Shown: positions 37,080 through 47,996, counted from the stretch's first letter. The stretch is DNA of 64,000 bases from Lachnospiraceae bacterium (GCA_022792535.1 JAAWBG010000017.1:1-64000), one strand, 5' to 3'. Made by a program: numbers and translations. Notes: generated by a model not told the origin, from the sequence alone.

Positions 37080-40046
37080 TTATCCAATGATATAATGATA
37101 AATATCATCCCGCACCGGCGTGTCCAGGATCCATTCGATTTTCACTGCTGTCTTCTGTGTATTAGCCATACAGAATTCCTCTGCCTTTCCTGACGCATTC
37201 ATACGTCCCAAATAATAGAATTCTTTTGAAATCTTGTCATCTTTATTTTTTCGAACAAATAAATGTACTTCTATGCCCCGCTCCTTTGCGTGAAGAAAAT
37301 TCTGTACATCCTCTGATTCCATATTTCTGCCGGATTTGGAAACAGCAATGAGAACATTGGCGTTGACAAAATGATCTTCATATTTTGTGGTATCACTGAT
37401 ATCCTCTGATTTATCATAATTGATAAACACTGGAAATGTCCTGGTCTTTTTATCATATTTATAGCCTCCAATATTTAAAGGCACTTCATTATTTTCCCAT
37501 CGCAGAATTCGGCAGGCGTCTTCATAAGTATACTTTTGATACAGCACAAAATCCGTGTCCTGATACCGCTGACTAAAGTCCCTCTGGTATCTGGAAATCC
37601 CAAATGCAACCAACTCTTTCACAATATCATAGAATGCAGGATTGCGCAGCATTTTTTCAAATTTTCGTGAAATATTATAATCCTCTGCCTCCTTTTCTAT
37701 AAAAACACAGTCATCATAAGTTTTCTTTCCCGTTCCAGTTGGAAATTCATTGGTCATCACATTTACTACATTCTTACATGTGCATGCATCCATAGAAATC
37801 CCATAATGTTCCTGAAGGTTTTTCTTTAAAATGCTAAGAACCTTGGGCTGATAAGTCATCAGGCGTTTTAACATTTCTAGCTCATGAATCCGTTTGCCTG
37901 CCGCTAACTTTTTAGAAATAAATTCTATTACTTTCTCTTCCTCCTCAGACAAGGAAACTTGATAGTCTTTCTCATATTTTGCAAGAAATTTGTGATAGGA
38001 CCCTAGACTGCTGTTGTCAAAAATCCTGCATACATCCATTTCTCCGTATTCATCAAAATCTTTTAATCTGGGAATCCTTCCTAATTTGTATTTCAAATTA
38101 GTATAATTTTCTCGGATCAATTTCAGATCACTGAAATTGGCTGTGTCAATGGCCGCAAAAATACGTTTCCGGCTGATCTCATCAAAATGTATGGTGGACA
38201 CACCAGGAATCATACGGTCTCCTTCCATAACATACCGCCGAACATTATCTTTGTTATAACTGCGATCGCCAGAAAGAGCAATAGGTATCAGAAAATTATT
38301 TTTATAATTTCCAATAAAGTCCAAAATTACCACAAACTCTTTTCCTTTTGATTTTCTAAGGCCTCGCCCTAACTGCTGAACAAATACAATGGCTGACTTT
38401 GTAGGCCGGAGCATAATCACCTGATTGACCTCTGGAATATCCACGCCTTCAGAAAAAATATCAACAGTAAAAATATAATCTAAATATTCTGTCTCTTTTA
38501 TCTTTTCTTTTGGAACATCCATGACCAGCTGTTCCATCGCTTTTTCCCGTTTTGTTTCACTGTCTTCTCCTGTCAATACTGCTGTCTGAAATCCTCTTTC
38601 ATTAAATTTTTGAGACAATTGTCTAGCCTCTTCCTTCCGGCTGCAGAAAATCAACCCTTTCACGCGTTCTCCGCTGTAACCATAATACTGTGCCTGAGTT
38701 ATGATATAATCAACCCGTTCCTCACATACCAAATGATTGAAATCACAAAAATTTTCCTCTCCTATGGTCTTTCCATCTATCTCCAAATCTGTGATTCCAA
38801 AATAGTGAAACGGACAGAGCAGCTCTTCTTCCAACGCCTGCTGCAGACGGATCTCATAGGCAATATTATGATGGAATATCCCATACACATCAAACCGGTC
38901 CGTCTCTGGGCTGGCTGTCATTCCAAGCCAAAAATCCGGTTGAAAATAGTCCATAATCTTCTGGTAACTTTCTGCCCCTGAATGATGTGCCTCATCTAAG
39001 CAAATCACAGAAAATGCATCCCTGGAAAATTCTTTTTGCACACTTTCTTTGCACATCATCTGCATGGTGGCAAAGATCAGATCTGCCTCCTTGATGTGTT
39101 CCATATCCCTGGAAGTATTTCCTGAAAGCAATGCATACTGACAGTCTTTTCCATCTGCTTTCTTGCTGCCAAATACTCGTTGGTAGCTGACAAGAGCCTG
39201 TTTGGCAATCCGCTCTCTATGTACCAAAAATAAGACTTTCTTCGGATTCATTTCCCGCAGTGCAAAGGCTGACGCATAGGTCTTCCCGGTTCCCGTAGCT
39301 GAGATCAAAAGAGCCCTTTTCTCCTTTCTCCGAAGCAGCTCCTGAATATTTTTTACAAAAGCAGTCTGCATTGCGTTTGGCTGTAACTTGTATTGATCCA
39401 GGGAAATTGGAAAGGCCGCTCTTGCAACTTTCCTCTGCTTTTTTACTAATTGGTAGCGAATACGGTAGTCTTCTATAAAGTCGTCATAGACAAGGCTATG
39501 TGTATCTTCCCACAAAGCGTCAAATTCCTGTAAAATACCACAGATCAGCTCTCCTGACTCATACCCTACAAGTTTTGTATTCCATTCCCGATTTGTTTTC
39601 AGCGCACTGGCTGTCAGATTCGAACTTCCCACAATGATCCGATAGATTTCCTCTTTTCTGAAAATATATCCTTTTGTATGAAATCCCTCTTTCTCCTTTT
39701 GGGTACAGAACATTTTCAACTCAACATTTTTCAGAGAATGCAGCTTTTCTAAAGCCCTGGGATCGCTGAATACCTGATAATCCGTTGTGAGAATCCTTCC
39801 TCTCACGCCTCTTTGTTCCAATTCCTTCAATGCCTGCAGTAATGGAGTGATCCCGCCCAATGTAATAAAAGCTACGCTAATAGAAAATTCCTGGCACTCT
39901 TTTAATTCCTGTTCTATGGCAGACAACACATTTCTTCCACGTTCTGAATCATTGGAAACAAATTCTGACCGGTAAGCCAGATTAGAGTTTGCACTTTGAT
40001 CCATAAATGCTGTTTTCCATCCCTTTTGCAATTCCCCGGATATCAT
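37080..40046 (-). CDS. SF2 DEAD/DEAH helicase with N-terminal PLD domain and C-terminal DUF3427
   Basis: FHTKGYIFRKEEIYRIIVGSSNLT (HxK PLD), ISATGTGKTYASAFAL (Walker A), CLDEAHHSGA (DEAH), QLGRGLRKSKGKEFVVILDFIGNY. Confidence 0.92.
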   Translation of the reverse strand: MISGELQKGWKTAFMDQSANSNLAYRSEFVSNDSERGRNVLSAIEQELKECQEFSISVAFITLGGITPLLQALKELEQRGVRGRILTTDYQVFSDPRALEKLHSLKNVELKMFCTQKEKEGFHTKGYIFRKEEIYRIIVGSSNLTASALKTNREWNTKLVGYESGELICGILQEFDALWEDTHSLVYDDFIEDYRIRYQLVKKQRKVARAAFPISLDQYKLQPNAMQTAFVKNIQELLRRKEKRALLISATGTGKTYASAFALREMNPKKVLFLVHRERIAKQALVSYQRVFGSKKADGKDCQYALLSGNTSRDMEHIKEADLIFATMQMMCKESVQKEFSRDAFSVICLDEAHHSGAESYQKIMDYFQPDFWLGMTASPETDRFDVYGIFHHNIAYEIRLQQALEEELLCPFHYFGITDLEIDGKTIGEENFCDFNHLVCEERVDYIITQAQYYGYSGERVKGLIFCSRKEEARQLSQKFNERGFQTAVLTGEDSETKREKAMEQLVMDVPKEKIKETEYLDYIFTVDIFSEGVDIPEVNQVIMLRPTKSAIVFVQQLGRGLRKSKGKEFVVILDFIGNYKNNFLIPIALSGDRSYNKDNVRRYVMEGDRMIPGVSTIHFDEISRKRIFAAIDTANFSDLKLIRENYTNLKYKLGRIPRLKDFDEYGEMDVCRIFDNSSLGSYHKFLAKYEKDYQVSLSEEEEKVIEFISKKLAAGKRIHELEMLKRLMTYQPKVLSILKKNLQEHYGISMDACTCKNVVNVMTNEFPTGTGKKTYDDCVFIEKEAEDYNISRKFEKMLRNPAFYDIVKELVAFGISRYQRDFSQRYQDTDFVLYQKYTYEDACRILRWENNEVPLNIGGYKYDKKTRTFPVFINYDKSEDISDTTKYEDHFVNANVLIAVSKSGRNMESEDVQNFLHAKERGIEVHLFVRKNKDDKISKEFYYLGRMNASGKAEEFCMANTQKTAVKIEWILDTPVRDDIYHYIIG

Positions 40047-40148
40047 TCTGTCTCCTCCCTAATATGTATCTATATATTGCCATACTATTTTCATTTTACA
40101 CAAAAATCCTAAGAAGAGCAGCCCCAATCCCTGAAGCTGCTCTCTCCC

Positions 40149-41000
40149 TTACTTCCCACTGCAAAAAGCCGCTATGGCCCTTCCCACAAATTCCGTCACT
40201 CCCTCTCCATAGACAGAATCCTGGAACTTTTGAATCTCCTGATTGTTCTGATAAGTTTCTGCCAGATCCAGCAAAAAGGCTGTACTGTCTTCTAGCTGAT
40301 ACAACTGCCTTGACACAAAATCATACTCACCGATCAGTTCTTTCACTTCCAAGGAGTTTACATCTTGTTCCTTTTTTGTGGCAAGTTTTTCTAAAATCCT
40401 TCCCATCCGTTTCTGATATGCCGGAAGTAATTCTGAATTTCCAGGATTTTTGGATGCTTCCATGGCTTTTTCTTTGCTTCCGTACCATTCTACGATCTTT
40501 TGATAATTCCTCTGAGCCTCCTCACTGGAAGCATTTATAAGAAAGTTTTTCTTCCACGCTTCCATACTTCCATATTGCTCAATAAAAACTGCCTTCTGCT
40601 CCTGGCTCATATTTTCTTCCATAGAATGATAGATCTCCTCTATCTCTGCTCTGTTGAATACCTCAAAATCCATTTCCCTGTCTCCTTTCAGAATACGGTC
40701 AATGCTGGCAATCAATCGCTCCATCCGTTCTTTTTTTACAACCAGCATTTTCCGCTGCATCTGCAAAATCTGCTTCTTCTCAAGAACCGGGTCCTCCATG
40801 ATCGCTTTTATTTCTTTTAGAGGAATATCAAATTCACGAAAAAATAAAATCTGCTGTAATGTCTCTAATGCTTTATCGTCATAAAGCCGATATCCAGCTT
40901 CGCTTTTCTCCGTAGGCTTCAACAGATCAATCTCATCATAATAATGAAGGGTGCGCACGCTGATTCCTGTCAAGTCTGATATTTCTTTTACTGTTCTCAT
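40149..41000 (-). CDS. MerR-family regulator with TipAS effector domain
   Basis: MRTVKEISDLTGISVRTLHYYDEIDLLKPTEKSEAGYRLYDDKALETLQQI; C-terminal TipAS-like helical domain. Confidence 0.9.
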   Translation of the reverse strand: MRTVKEISDLTGISVRTLHYYDEIDLLKPTEKSEAGYRLYDDKALETLQQILFFREFDIPLKEIKAIMEDPVLEKKQILQMQRKMLVVKKERMERLIASIDRILKGDREMDFEVFNRAEIEEIYHSMEENMSQEQKAVFIEQYGSMEAWKKNFLINASSEEAQRNYQKIVEWYGSKEKAMEASKNPGNSELLPAYQKRMGRILEKLATKKEQDVNSLEVKELIGEYDFVSRQLYQLEDSTAFLLDLAETYQNNQEIQKFQDSVYGEGVTEFVGRAIAAFCSGK

Positions 41001-41080
41001 AGATTCTTACCTCCTGTTCCTGATAAGAACATCATAATCTATGACGCTCCGTCAGAGTCAAGAAGGAATTTTCTTCTCTA

Positions 41081-42439
41081 TTATCCAAACCATCCTTGCA
41101 GAATCAAAAAGATTAACAGCACCGGAAGAAGATAGGTCACATAAATGCGGATCCACCCAGGCATTTTCAATCCTTCTCCTGTATTTGCTTCTTTGAGATA
41201 AGCTTCAAATCCCCATCCCTTCTTTGTGACGCAGAACAGGAGGTAGCAGAGGGATCCCACCGGCAGAATCACATTGCTGACAATAAAATCTTCCAGGTCT
41301 AAAACTGCAGATCCCTCTCCCATAGGCTGAAAATCAGACCAGAGATTATAGCCGAAGACGCAAGGCAGGGATAATAAAATAATCACTGCCAGATTGATCA
41401 CACAAGATTTTCCTCTGCTCCATCCAAACAGATCCATTCCGCAGGAAATAATGTTTTCAAAAACTGCTAAAATAGTAGAAAATGCTGCAAAGGTCATAAA
41501 CAAAAAGAACAGTGTTCCCCAGATCCGTCCTGCCGCCATATGATTAAAAATATTAGGCAGAGTAATAAAGATCAGGCTGGGTCCCATATCAGGACGAATC
41601 CCAAAAGCAAAGCAGGTGGGAAAAATAATTAATCCAGAGACAATCGCCACAAAAGTATCTAACACTGCAATATTTACAGATTCTCCTAACAGTGTACGCT
41701 TCTTATCTATGTAGCTGCCAAAGATGGCCATAGCGCCGATTCCCAGGCTTAAGGTGAAAAATGCCTGATTCATGGCTGCTGTGATGGTCTCAAAGATTCC
41801 AACCTCCCTCATTCTATCCATATCTGGAAGCAGATAAAATTTCAGTCCCTCAATTCCGCCTTCTAACGTCATTCCCCGCACTGCCAAAATCACAATGATA
41901 CACAACAGAAGAGTCATCATCACTTTTGTAATTCTCTCCACGCCATTCTGCAGGCCCAGAGAACAGATCAAAATTCCTGCTGCAACAATCAATACCATTA
42001 CACTGGTCAGCACCAGAGGATTTTCCAGCATTCCCTGGAACATCCCGGCCACCTGCTCCATATCTTTTCCCGCAAATTTTCCAGTCAACATCTGGTAAAA
42101 ATAGTACAGCATCCATCCTGCCACCGTTGTATAAAACATCATCAAAATATAATTGCCTGCCATGCCTAAGTATCCGTTCAAATGCCATTTCTGTCCTGGC
42201 TTTTCCAGCTCTGAAAAACTTCGGATCACACTTTTTCTGCTGGCGCGGCCCACTGCAAACTCCATGGTCATTACCGGCACCCCCATAGCAATCAAAAAGA
42301 ACAGGTACAGCAGTACGAACATGCCTCCTCCGTACATTCCCGCAATATAAGGAAACCTCCACACATTCCCAATGCCGATGGCACAGCCGGCCGACAATAA
42401 AATAAATCCTAATCTAGAACCCAGCCTCTCTCTTTCCAC
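41081..42439 (-). CDS. Neurotransmitter:sodium symporter (NSS) family transporter
   Basis: SRLGFILLSAGCAIGIGNVWRFPYIAGMYGGGMFVLLYLFF NSS signature. Confidence 0.93.
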   Translation of the reverse strand: MERERLGSRLGFILLSAGCAIGIGNVWRFPYIAGMYGGGMFVLLYLFFLIAMGVPVMTMEFAVGRASRKSVIRSFSELEKPGQKWHLNGYLGMAGNYILMMFYTTVAGWMLYYFYQMLTGKFAGKDMEQVAGMFQGMLENPLVLTSVMVLIVAAGILICSLGLQNGVERITKVMMTLLLCIIVILAVRGMTLEGGIEGLKFYLLPDMDRMREVGIFETITAAMNQAFFTLSLGIGAMAIFGSYIDKKRTLLGESVNIAVLDTFVAIVSGLIIFPTCFAFGIRPDMGPSLIFITLPNIFNHMAAGRIWGTLFFLFMTFAAFSTILAVFENIISCGMDLFGWSRGKSCVINLAVIILLSLPCVFGYNLWSDFQPMGEGSAVLDLEDFIVSNVILPVGSLCYLLFCVTKKGWGFEAYLKEANTGEGLKMPGWIRIYVTYLLPVLLIFLILQGWFG

Positions 42440-42524
42440 TTTACAATTCCTCCTCCATTCCCTCTATAAAGCCATTTCGCCTGTCACAAAAGAAAATAAC
42501 CTCAATCATTTTCTCCAGCTCTTC

Positions 42525-42989
42525 TTACTCCTCTGACTTTTCTACCGGCACTACAGCAATCTCTGTATTTCCTGTTTCCGCACATTCTAAAACTGCCGCT
42601 GCCAGCCTGCGGAAATTTCCTCCAGAAGAGGAGGCTCCGGCAATCATATCAATCTGATCTGCACTTTGCTTTTTCAAAAGATCTGCCGCATAATTCCTAG
42701 TATATCGATTTGGATAAGTACCTGTAACAGGATTCATATTTCTCATGTAGGCAATATCCCAGGACTTGATAAAACCACTGGAATTCTTGGCATTGTATTC
42801 CACATTGACAATCTTGTGATCCATCACACAGATTGTCACAAATTCTTTCCAGCCATGACTATACTCTTCCATAATGGCTGTATAATACCCATCTTTCCAC
42901 TGTCCTTTCTTTTCTTCGCCTCCACAGCCCAGCGCAAAGGTCATAATGAAAATACAAAAGATGATCCCATATATCTTTTTCTTTCTCAT
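42525..42989 (-). CDS. FMN-binding-domain lipoprotein
   Basis: Lipobox TFALGCGG; SGxT-like GASSSGGNFRRLAAAVLECA; WKDGYYTAIMEEYSHGWKEFVTICVMDHKIVNVEYNA. Confidence 0.7.
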   Translation of the reverse strand: MRKKKIYGIIFCIFIMTFALGCGGEEKKGQWKDGYYTAIMEEYSHGWKEFVTICVMDHKIVNVEYNAKNSSGFIKSWDIAYMRNMNPVTGTYPNRYTRNYAADLLKKQSADQIDMIAGASSSGGNFRRLAAAVLECAETGNTEIAVVPVEKSEE

Positions 42990-42990
42990 A

Positions 42991-44949
42991 TTATCTGTCC
43001 CTCCTTAAATGGAATTGACCCGATATATTCTGAAGATCCTCTGCCTGACTGTGCAGTTTCTGGCTGGCAGTGGTGCTCTCGTAACTTGCATTGAGATTTC
43101 TCTGAGCCGCATCATTGATCTGGGCAATTTGTTCTGCCATATTTTCCAGAGATTCTTTTTGGATCTCCACAGATTTTTCCAACTGTTGGGTGATATCTGA
43201 CATTTTGCTGGATACATCACCGATATTTTCAAAAGATTCTGCCGCCTGATTCGCATAGATCACGCCGCTTTTCACTGAATTCAGAGAACGTTCTATTACC
43301 TCTGCAGCCTGCTGCGCGGACTCTGTACTCTGGGCTGCAAGCGTGCGCACTTCCGCAGCCACCACTGCAAACCCTTTTCCTGCCTCTCCTGCCCTTCCAG
43401 CTTCCACAGAAGCGTTCAGCGCCAGTATATTTGTCTGAAAGGCAATATCGCTTAATATTTTATTGATCTTTGTGATCTCGATGGAATTTCTATTGATATC
43501 CTCCATGGCCTGCAGCAGATTTTTCATATTTCCATCGCCGCTGTCCATATTACTTTTAGCTCTTTCCATCAATTCTCCCGCAAGTTTTGTATTTCCGTCC
43601 ACCTCTGTAATATTTTCCTCGATGGCTTTTGTTTCCTCTGTCAATACTGTAAGGGAAGAAGATTGTTCACTGGAACCAGTATGTACCTGCATTGCGCTTT
43701 CTGACACAACTCCTGCTGTTTCTAATACCTCTCTGGAGGAGTCCTGCACAGCTATCAGCATTCTGCTTAAAGATTCGATAATGTGATTCAGAGATTCTTT
43801 CATAATGATAAAATCTCCTTTAAAATCTCCCTTCACCGACACATCAAAATCTCCTTCTGAAATGCTAGACAGAATCTCGGACAGCTCAGAAATATATCCA
43901 TTAATGCTGTCAATGGTATAATTCAGCGATGTGGACAGCACCTGGGTCTCATCTTTTGTTCGAACCACCTGGGCCGGCGTTTTCAGATCGCCATTGGCCA
44001 GCAGCTCGATTCGTCTGGTAACACTCTGCAGAGATTTTTTAATCTGAGAAGAAAATCTGAGGGTAAAGATTCCTGCCAGAACCATCAAGCCGATGGTAAT
44101 ATAAATGCCCCACAAAATACTCTGATTTGCCGGCCCCATAAAATCATCCTGGGGAACAATCAGCGTAAGAAACCAGTTGGTTCCGCTGATAGGAACATAA
44201 CTTAGCAGTTTTGTATCCTTCCCTTTCTCTAAAATCATCACTCCTGTTTCACCAGAAACCACCTTTTCCTCCATGGCTTTTGAACCTACATAATCCGCCA
44301 TGTCGGTCTGTTCTTTTACTAGTTCTGTATTTCTATGCCCCATAATTTGGCCGTCTGCATTTACAATAAATGCCTCCCCATTGGCGCTGATATTGATACT
44401 GTTTAAAACATCGCTCAATATATCATAATTATAACTGCCTGTCAGATAATAGAGCAATGTTCCCTCTGCATCGGTGATTGGCATTCCCACTGTAAGCTCT
44501 AACGTATCTCCGTTACAGAAAATATCATCCACCACCAGATTCTGTGTTTCCTGCATGGACTGAAATAACTTCCTCTCCTGCAGAGACTGCGGGCAGTTTT
44601 CCTGGCCCAGGTAAAGATTCCCTTCTAGGTCATACAACCCCAGCCATGCAAACTCTATCCCGGACTGTGCCTTTTCCAGCACTCCTTGTTTCTCTTCCGC
44701 TGAGCTGTCTGCCACTGTTATGATCTCATTATCTCCTATCATAAAAATGCGGTCCGCCAGCATATGCATATTTCCTTCCAAACTCTGAGCCGCTGTCTTA
44801 CTTATGGAGGGAAGTGCATTTGTTAAAACCGTATTCGTAAGAGATTTCATGGAGCGTGTCATCAATACAATGAACACGACTGCCAGACATACCATCATAA
44901 TAATGGTATTCAACAATATCTTTCCACTGATGCTTCTTTTCGCTTTCAC
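42991..44949 (-). CDS. Methyl-accepting chemotaxis protein with extracellular dCache-like domain
   Basis: ISGTNWFLTLIVPQDDFMGP dCache end; MCP hairpin [40 protein letters not shown]. Confidence 0.95.
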   Translation of the reverse strand: MKAKRSISGKILLNTIIMMVCLAVVFIVLMTRSMKSLTNTVLTNALPSISKTAAQSLEGNMHMLADRIFMIGDNEIITVADSSAEEKQGVLEKAQSGIEFAWLGLYDLEGNLYLGQENCPQSLQERKLFQSMQETQNLVVDDIFCNGDTLELTVGMPITDAEGTLLYYLTGSYNYDILSDVLNSINISANGEAFIVNADGQIMGHRNTELVKEQTDMADYVGSKAMEEKVVSGETGVMILEKGKDTKLLSYVPISGTNWFLTLIVPQDDFMGPANQSILWGIYITIGLMVLAGIFTLRFSSQIKKSLQSVTRRIELLANGDLKTPAQVVRTKDETQVLSTSLNYTIDSINGYISELSEILSSISEGDFDVSVKGDFKGDFIIMKESLNHIIESLSRMLIAVQDSSREVLETAGVVSESAMQVHTGSSEQSSSLTVLTEETKAIEENITEVDGNTKLAGELMERAKSNMDSGDGNMKNLLQAMEDINRNSIEITKINKILSDIAFQTNILALNASVEAGRAGEAGKGFAVVAAEVRTLAAQSTESAQQAAEVIERSLNSVKSGVIYANQAAESFENIGDVSSKMSDITQQLEKSVEIQKESLENMAEQIAQINDAAQRNLNASYESTTASQKLHSQAEDLQNISGQFHLRRDR

Positions 44950-45056
44950 CGTTGATTCCTCCTGTATTTTCTCTTTTCGATTACAAGGGCTATGAAATAG
45001 CCATTCTTTTGTATTTTACCATTATTCTTTTGTAAATTCAATTGTTTTAGCACCTA

Positions 45057-45106
45057 AAAACAAAGGCCCTCGAACACAGATTACTGTCGTCGACTGCCTT
45101 TGTTTT
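45057..45106 (-). terminator. Hairpin downstream of MATE gene
   Basis: AAAACAAAGGC...GCCTTTGTTTT. Confidence 0.6.
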
Positions 45107-45133
45107 GTACTCTATTTCATTTAAATACGCCCT

Positions 45134-46510
45134 TTAGGAAACAGCTGGCTGCCCATTCTGGAATGTTCTGGGCCCATATTTTTTCACCATAATTCCAGAC
45201 AGAATCAAAGCCATCAACTCTGCCCCAGGAGTTGCCAGCCAGATTCCATTTATGCCGAAAAAGGCAGGCAGCACCAGCATTGTAATCAGCATAAACACAA
45301 AAGATCGTGAAAATGCTAAAACTGCAGAGACAATTCCGTTGGAAAGGGCTGTAAAAGTCCCGCTGGCAAAAATATTAAACCCGATAAAAAGCAGGGCTAT
45401 GGTGCAGATCCTGTTTCCAGTCACAGCCAAATCATACACAGGATTATCCGGTCTTGCAAAAATGGACACCAGAGGTTTGGTAAAAGTCAATGACAGCGCT
45501 ACCGTCAAAAGGGAAATCACTCCAATTACCTTCAAACTGACAAGTATTAATTTTTTCAATTTTTCCCCATTCTGCTCTCCATGGTAAAAACTGATCATGG
45601 GAGCCACTCCGTAAGAATAACCGGTATAGAGAGAACTTGCAAACATCAGTACGTACATAATAATTGTAACGGCAGCCACGCCATTTTCTCCTACATAACG
45701 AAGCATCGTCCAGTTAAACATCATGGTGATGATCCCTGTAACCAAGGCAGCGGCCATCTCAGAACATCCGTTTGTGGCAGCATTTTTAAGAACTTCCAGA
45801 CGAACCGCCGGCTTCTTAAAATGCAAAAGGTTCTTTCTCTGGCAAAACACCACAAAACCCACCACCGCAGTCACAGAATAGCCCAGTCCGGTAGCCATAG
45901 CCGCACCGCCGATTCCCATATGAAATACAGCAATAAACACGTAGTCGAGGACCATATTCAGGATGCCGCCCGTCACGGAACACACAAAGGAAAGAGCCGC
46001 TTTCCCGCTGGCAATCATGTAAAGAGTAAAATTATTCATCAGCAGAATGGGTACTGTAAATAATAGATAACGTCTCAGATAAGATACACAGTAATCAGCC
46101 ACGTCTACAGACAGGTTCATCCCTGCAAAAATATGATCCATCAGCAGATATCCAAGGCCGCACATCACAATCCCAACCGCCACATTCACCAAAATCAGAA
46201 ACGTAAAATCTTCTCTCGCTTCTTTCTCCTTTTGTTCTCCCATTTTTTTCATAATAACCGCGCTGCCTCCAGTGGCCAGCATGGTGGAAACAGCTGTGAC
46301 AAGCTGGATCACCGGCGCTGTCAAATTGATAGCTGACAGCGCATTTGTCCCAATCAGATTAGATACAAACAAACCGTCCACCATAGTATAGAAAGACATA
46401 AATACTGTCATAGCAATGGTAGGAACTGCAAACTTCAAAATATTTTTCAACGTCACTGGTTTTGCATATATATTTTTGTCTTTATTTTTACCTTTATTTT
46501 GATCTTCCAT
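45134..46510 (-). CDS. MATE family efflux transporter
   Basis: LKNILKFAVPTIAMTVFMSFYTMVDGLFVSNLIGTNALSAINLTAPV; 12 TM pattern. Confidence 0.93.
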   Translation of the reverse strand: MEDQNKGKNKDKNIYAKPVTLKNILKFAVPTIAMTVFMSFYTMVDGLFVSNLIGTNALSAINLTAPVIQLVTAVSTMLATGGSAVIMKKMGEQKEKEAREDFTFLILVNVAVGIVMCGLGYLLMDHIFAGMNLSVDVADYCVSYLRRYLLFTVPILLMNNFTLYMIASGKAALSFVCSVTGGILNMVLDYVFIAVFHMGIGGAAMATGLGYSVTAVVGFVVFCQRKNLLHFKKPAVRLEVLKNAATNGCSEMAAALVTGIITMMFNWTMLRYVGENGVAAVTIIMYVLMFASSLYTGYSYGVAPMISFYHGEQNGEKLKKLILVSLKVIGVISLLTVALSLTFTKPLVSIFARPDNPVYDLAVTGNRICTIALLFIGFNIFASGTFTALSNGIVSAVLAFSRSFVFMLITMLVLPAFFGINGIWLATPGAELMALILSGIMVKKYGPRTFQNGQPAVS

Positions 46511-46599
46511 AGATTTTTCTCCTTGCTTTTTTTCTACATCGATGTTACGATACATTGTAATCCGTACAGTAACTGTACAGTCAAGAGGAAAATGATAAA

Positions 46600-47487
46600 A
46601 TGAAAGAAAAAAACAAATCAGAGATTAGAAAGAACACAGATCCCAAAAGCAAACTCCTCACCATCGGCCAATTTGCGGCTATGCATGGAATCAATAAGAA
46701 AACATTGATGTGGTATGACGAGATTGGCCTATTCCACCCTGCCTTCATCCACCCTGAAAATGGCTATCGCTATTACAGCTATCATCAAAGTCCCATATTA
46801 GAAACCATTCTCCTGCTGCGGGAACTGGACGTCTCTCTGGAAGTGATACAAAAATTCATGGAACATCGTTCTGCCAAAAAACTGAAATGTCTTCTGGAAG
46901 AGAAGATCGGGGATTTAGACCGCCATCTTGTCCATCTGCAGGCAGTCCGAAACACCTTATGCAGTCATCATCAGAATATGGTCACTTTGCTTACCATGGA
47001 TTTATCTAAAATCAGCATTGTGGCAAAAGAAGAACGCCGCCTGGTTACTGTGGAGATTGATCCGGATATTTCCTTTGAAAAAGAAGTGGAACTGATTACA
47101 GCTGAGACAGAAAAATACCAGTTGGGACGTCTCCATGATGCTTCCTATGGCTCCATGATCTCTGTCTCCAGCCTGCAAAAGGGCGACTTTCATAATTACT
47201 CCAAATTATTTATAGATCTCCCTGTCCACCGGCAGATCTATAAAACGAAAAATACTGCCCAAACCGGGTTGCACCTGCAGCCCGGCGGCAGTTATCTGAG
47301 AGCCTTCCACAAGGGAAACTGGGACAAGATCCCAAAGCGTTATCAGGAGGTCCTGCACTACGCCGCCCAGCATGGTCTGACCTTATCCGGTTATTCCTAT
47401 GAGATGGGCATCAATGAAAATGTCATTGACCGAGTGGAAGACTATATTGTGCAGATTGAAATTCCCATTGCTTCCTCTTACAAATGA
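46600..47487 (+). CDS. MerR-family transcriptional regulator with GyrI-like C-terminus
   Basis: LLTIGQFAAMHGINKKTLMWYDEIGLFHPAFIHPENGYRYYSYHQ. Confidence 0.9.
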   Translation: MKEKNKSEIRKNTDPKSKLLTIGQFAAMHGINKKTLMWYDEIGLFHPAFIHPENGYRYYSYHQSPILETILLLRELDVSLEVIQKFMEHRSAKKLKCLLEEKIGDLDRHLVHLQAVRNTLCSHHQNMVTLLTMDLSKISIVAKEERRLVTVEIDPDISFEKEVELITAETEKYQLGRLHDASYGSMISVSSLQKGDFHNYSKLFIDLPVHRQIYKTKNTAQTGLHLQPGGSYLRAFHKGNWDKIPKRYQEVLHYAAQHGLTLSGYSYEMGINENVIDRVEDYIVQIEIPIASSYK

Positions 47488-47933
47488 TCGTACTGTGCAT
47501 AGTACAATCCATCCATCGTAAAGCTGGATACTCCGGTATTATAATTGCCAGTTCCTCGGTAAGACATCCATCTTCCAATTCCTCCATTGGAAATCGCTGG
47601 ATCCAGCACATGAATCTGCTGTCCATTGGTATCGTCATATCCAGAAATCAATACTCCGTGACCTGCTCCATTCGTCAAGGTTGTATCTGCCAGCAGCAAT
47701 TGATTGTCATCAATGGCCTTCTTAATCTCTGAAAAGTCAATGGAAACATTGATCCAGCGAAATCCATTTAATCTTGCCACTGTATTGATATCTCCCGGCA
47801 GATCTGCATCATGTCTTCCTTCCCAAAATAACCTCTGTCCCCGATAATACAAATGAATCATATTACAAACTGCCATCCAACAGGCATTATTTCCAATCTG
47901 GCTGATTTCTTCTACTGCAAGTACATTTCTCAT
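47478..47933 (-). CDS. Papain-like cysteine peptidase (C39/AvrRpt2-like fold)
   Basis: Q-x5-CW (QIGNNACWMAVCNMIHLYY), GAGHGVLISGYDD (His), HVLDP (Asp). Confidence 0.75.
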   Translation of the reverse strand: MRNVLAVEEISQIGNNACWMAVCNMIHLYYRGQRLFWEGRHDADLPGDINTVARLNGFRWINVSIDFSEIKKAIDDNQLLLADTTLTNGAGHGVLISGYDDTNGQQIHVLDPAISNGGIGRWMSYRGTGNYNTGVSSFTMDGLYYAQYDHL

Positions 47934-47996
47934 CTGTTCCTCTCCCTTTTCTGCCTAAAATTCATTTCCATTCTCTTACGAAATCCTTCTTGAATC

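Noticed and set aside
41850-42362. Minus-strand 170-aa ORF overlapping the NSS transporter in another frame
   Set aside because: Out-of-frame shadow of the transporter; no recognisable domain.
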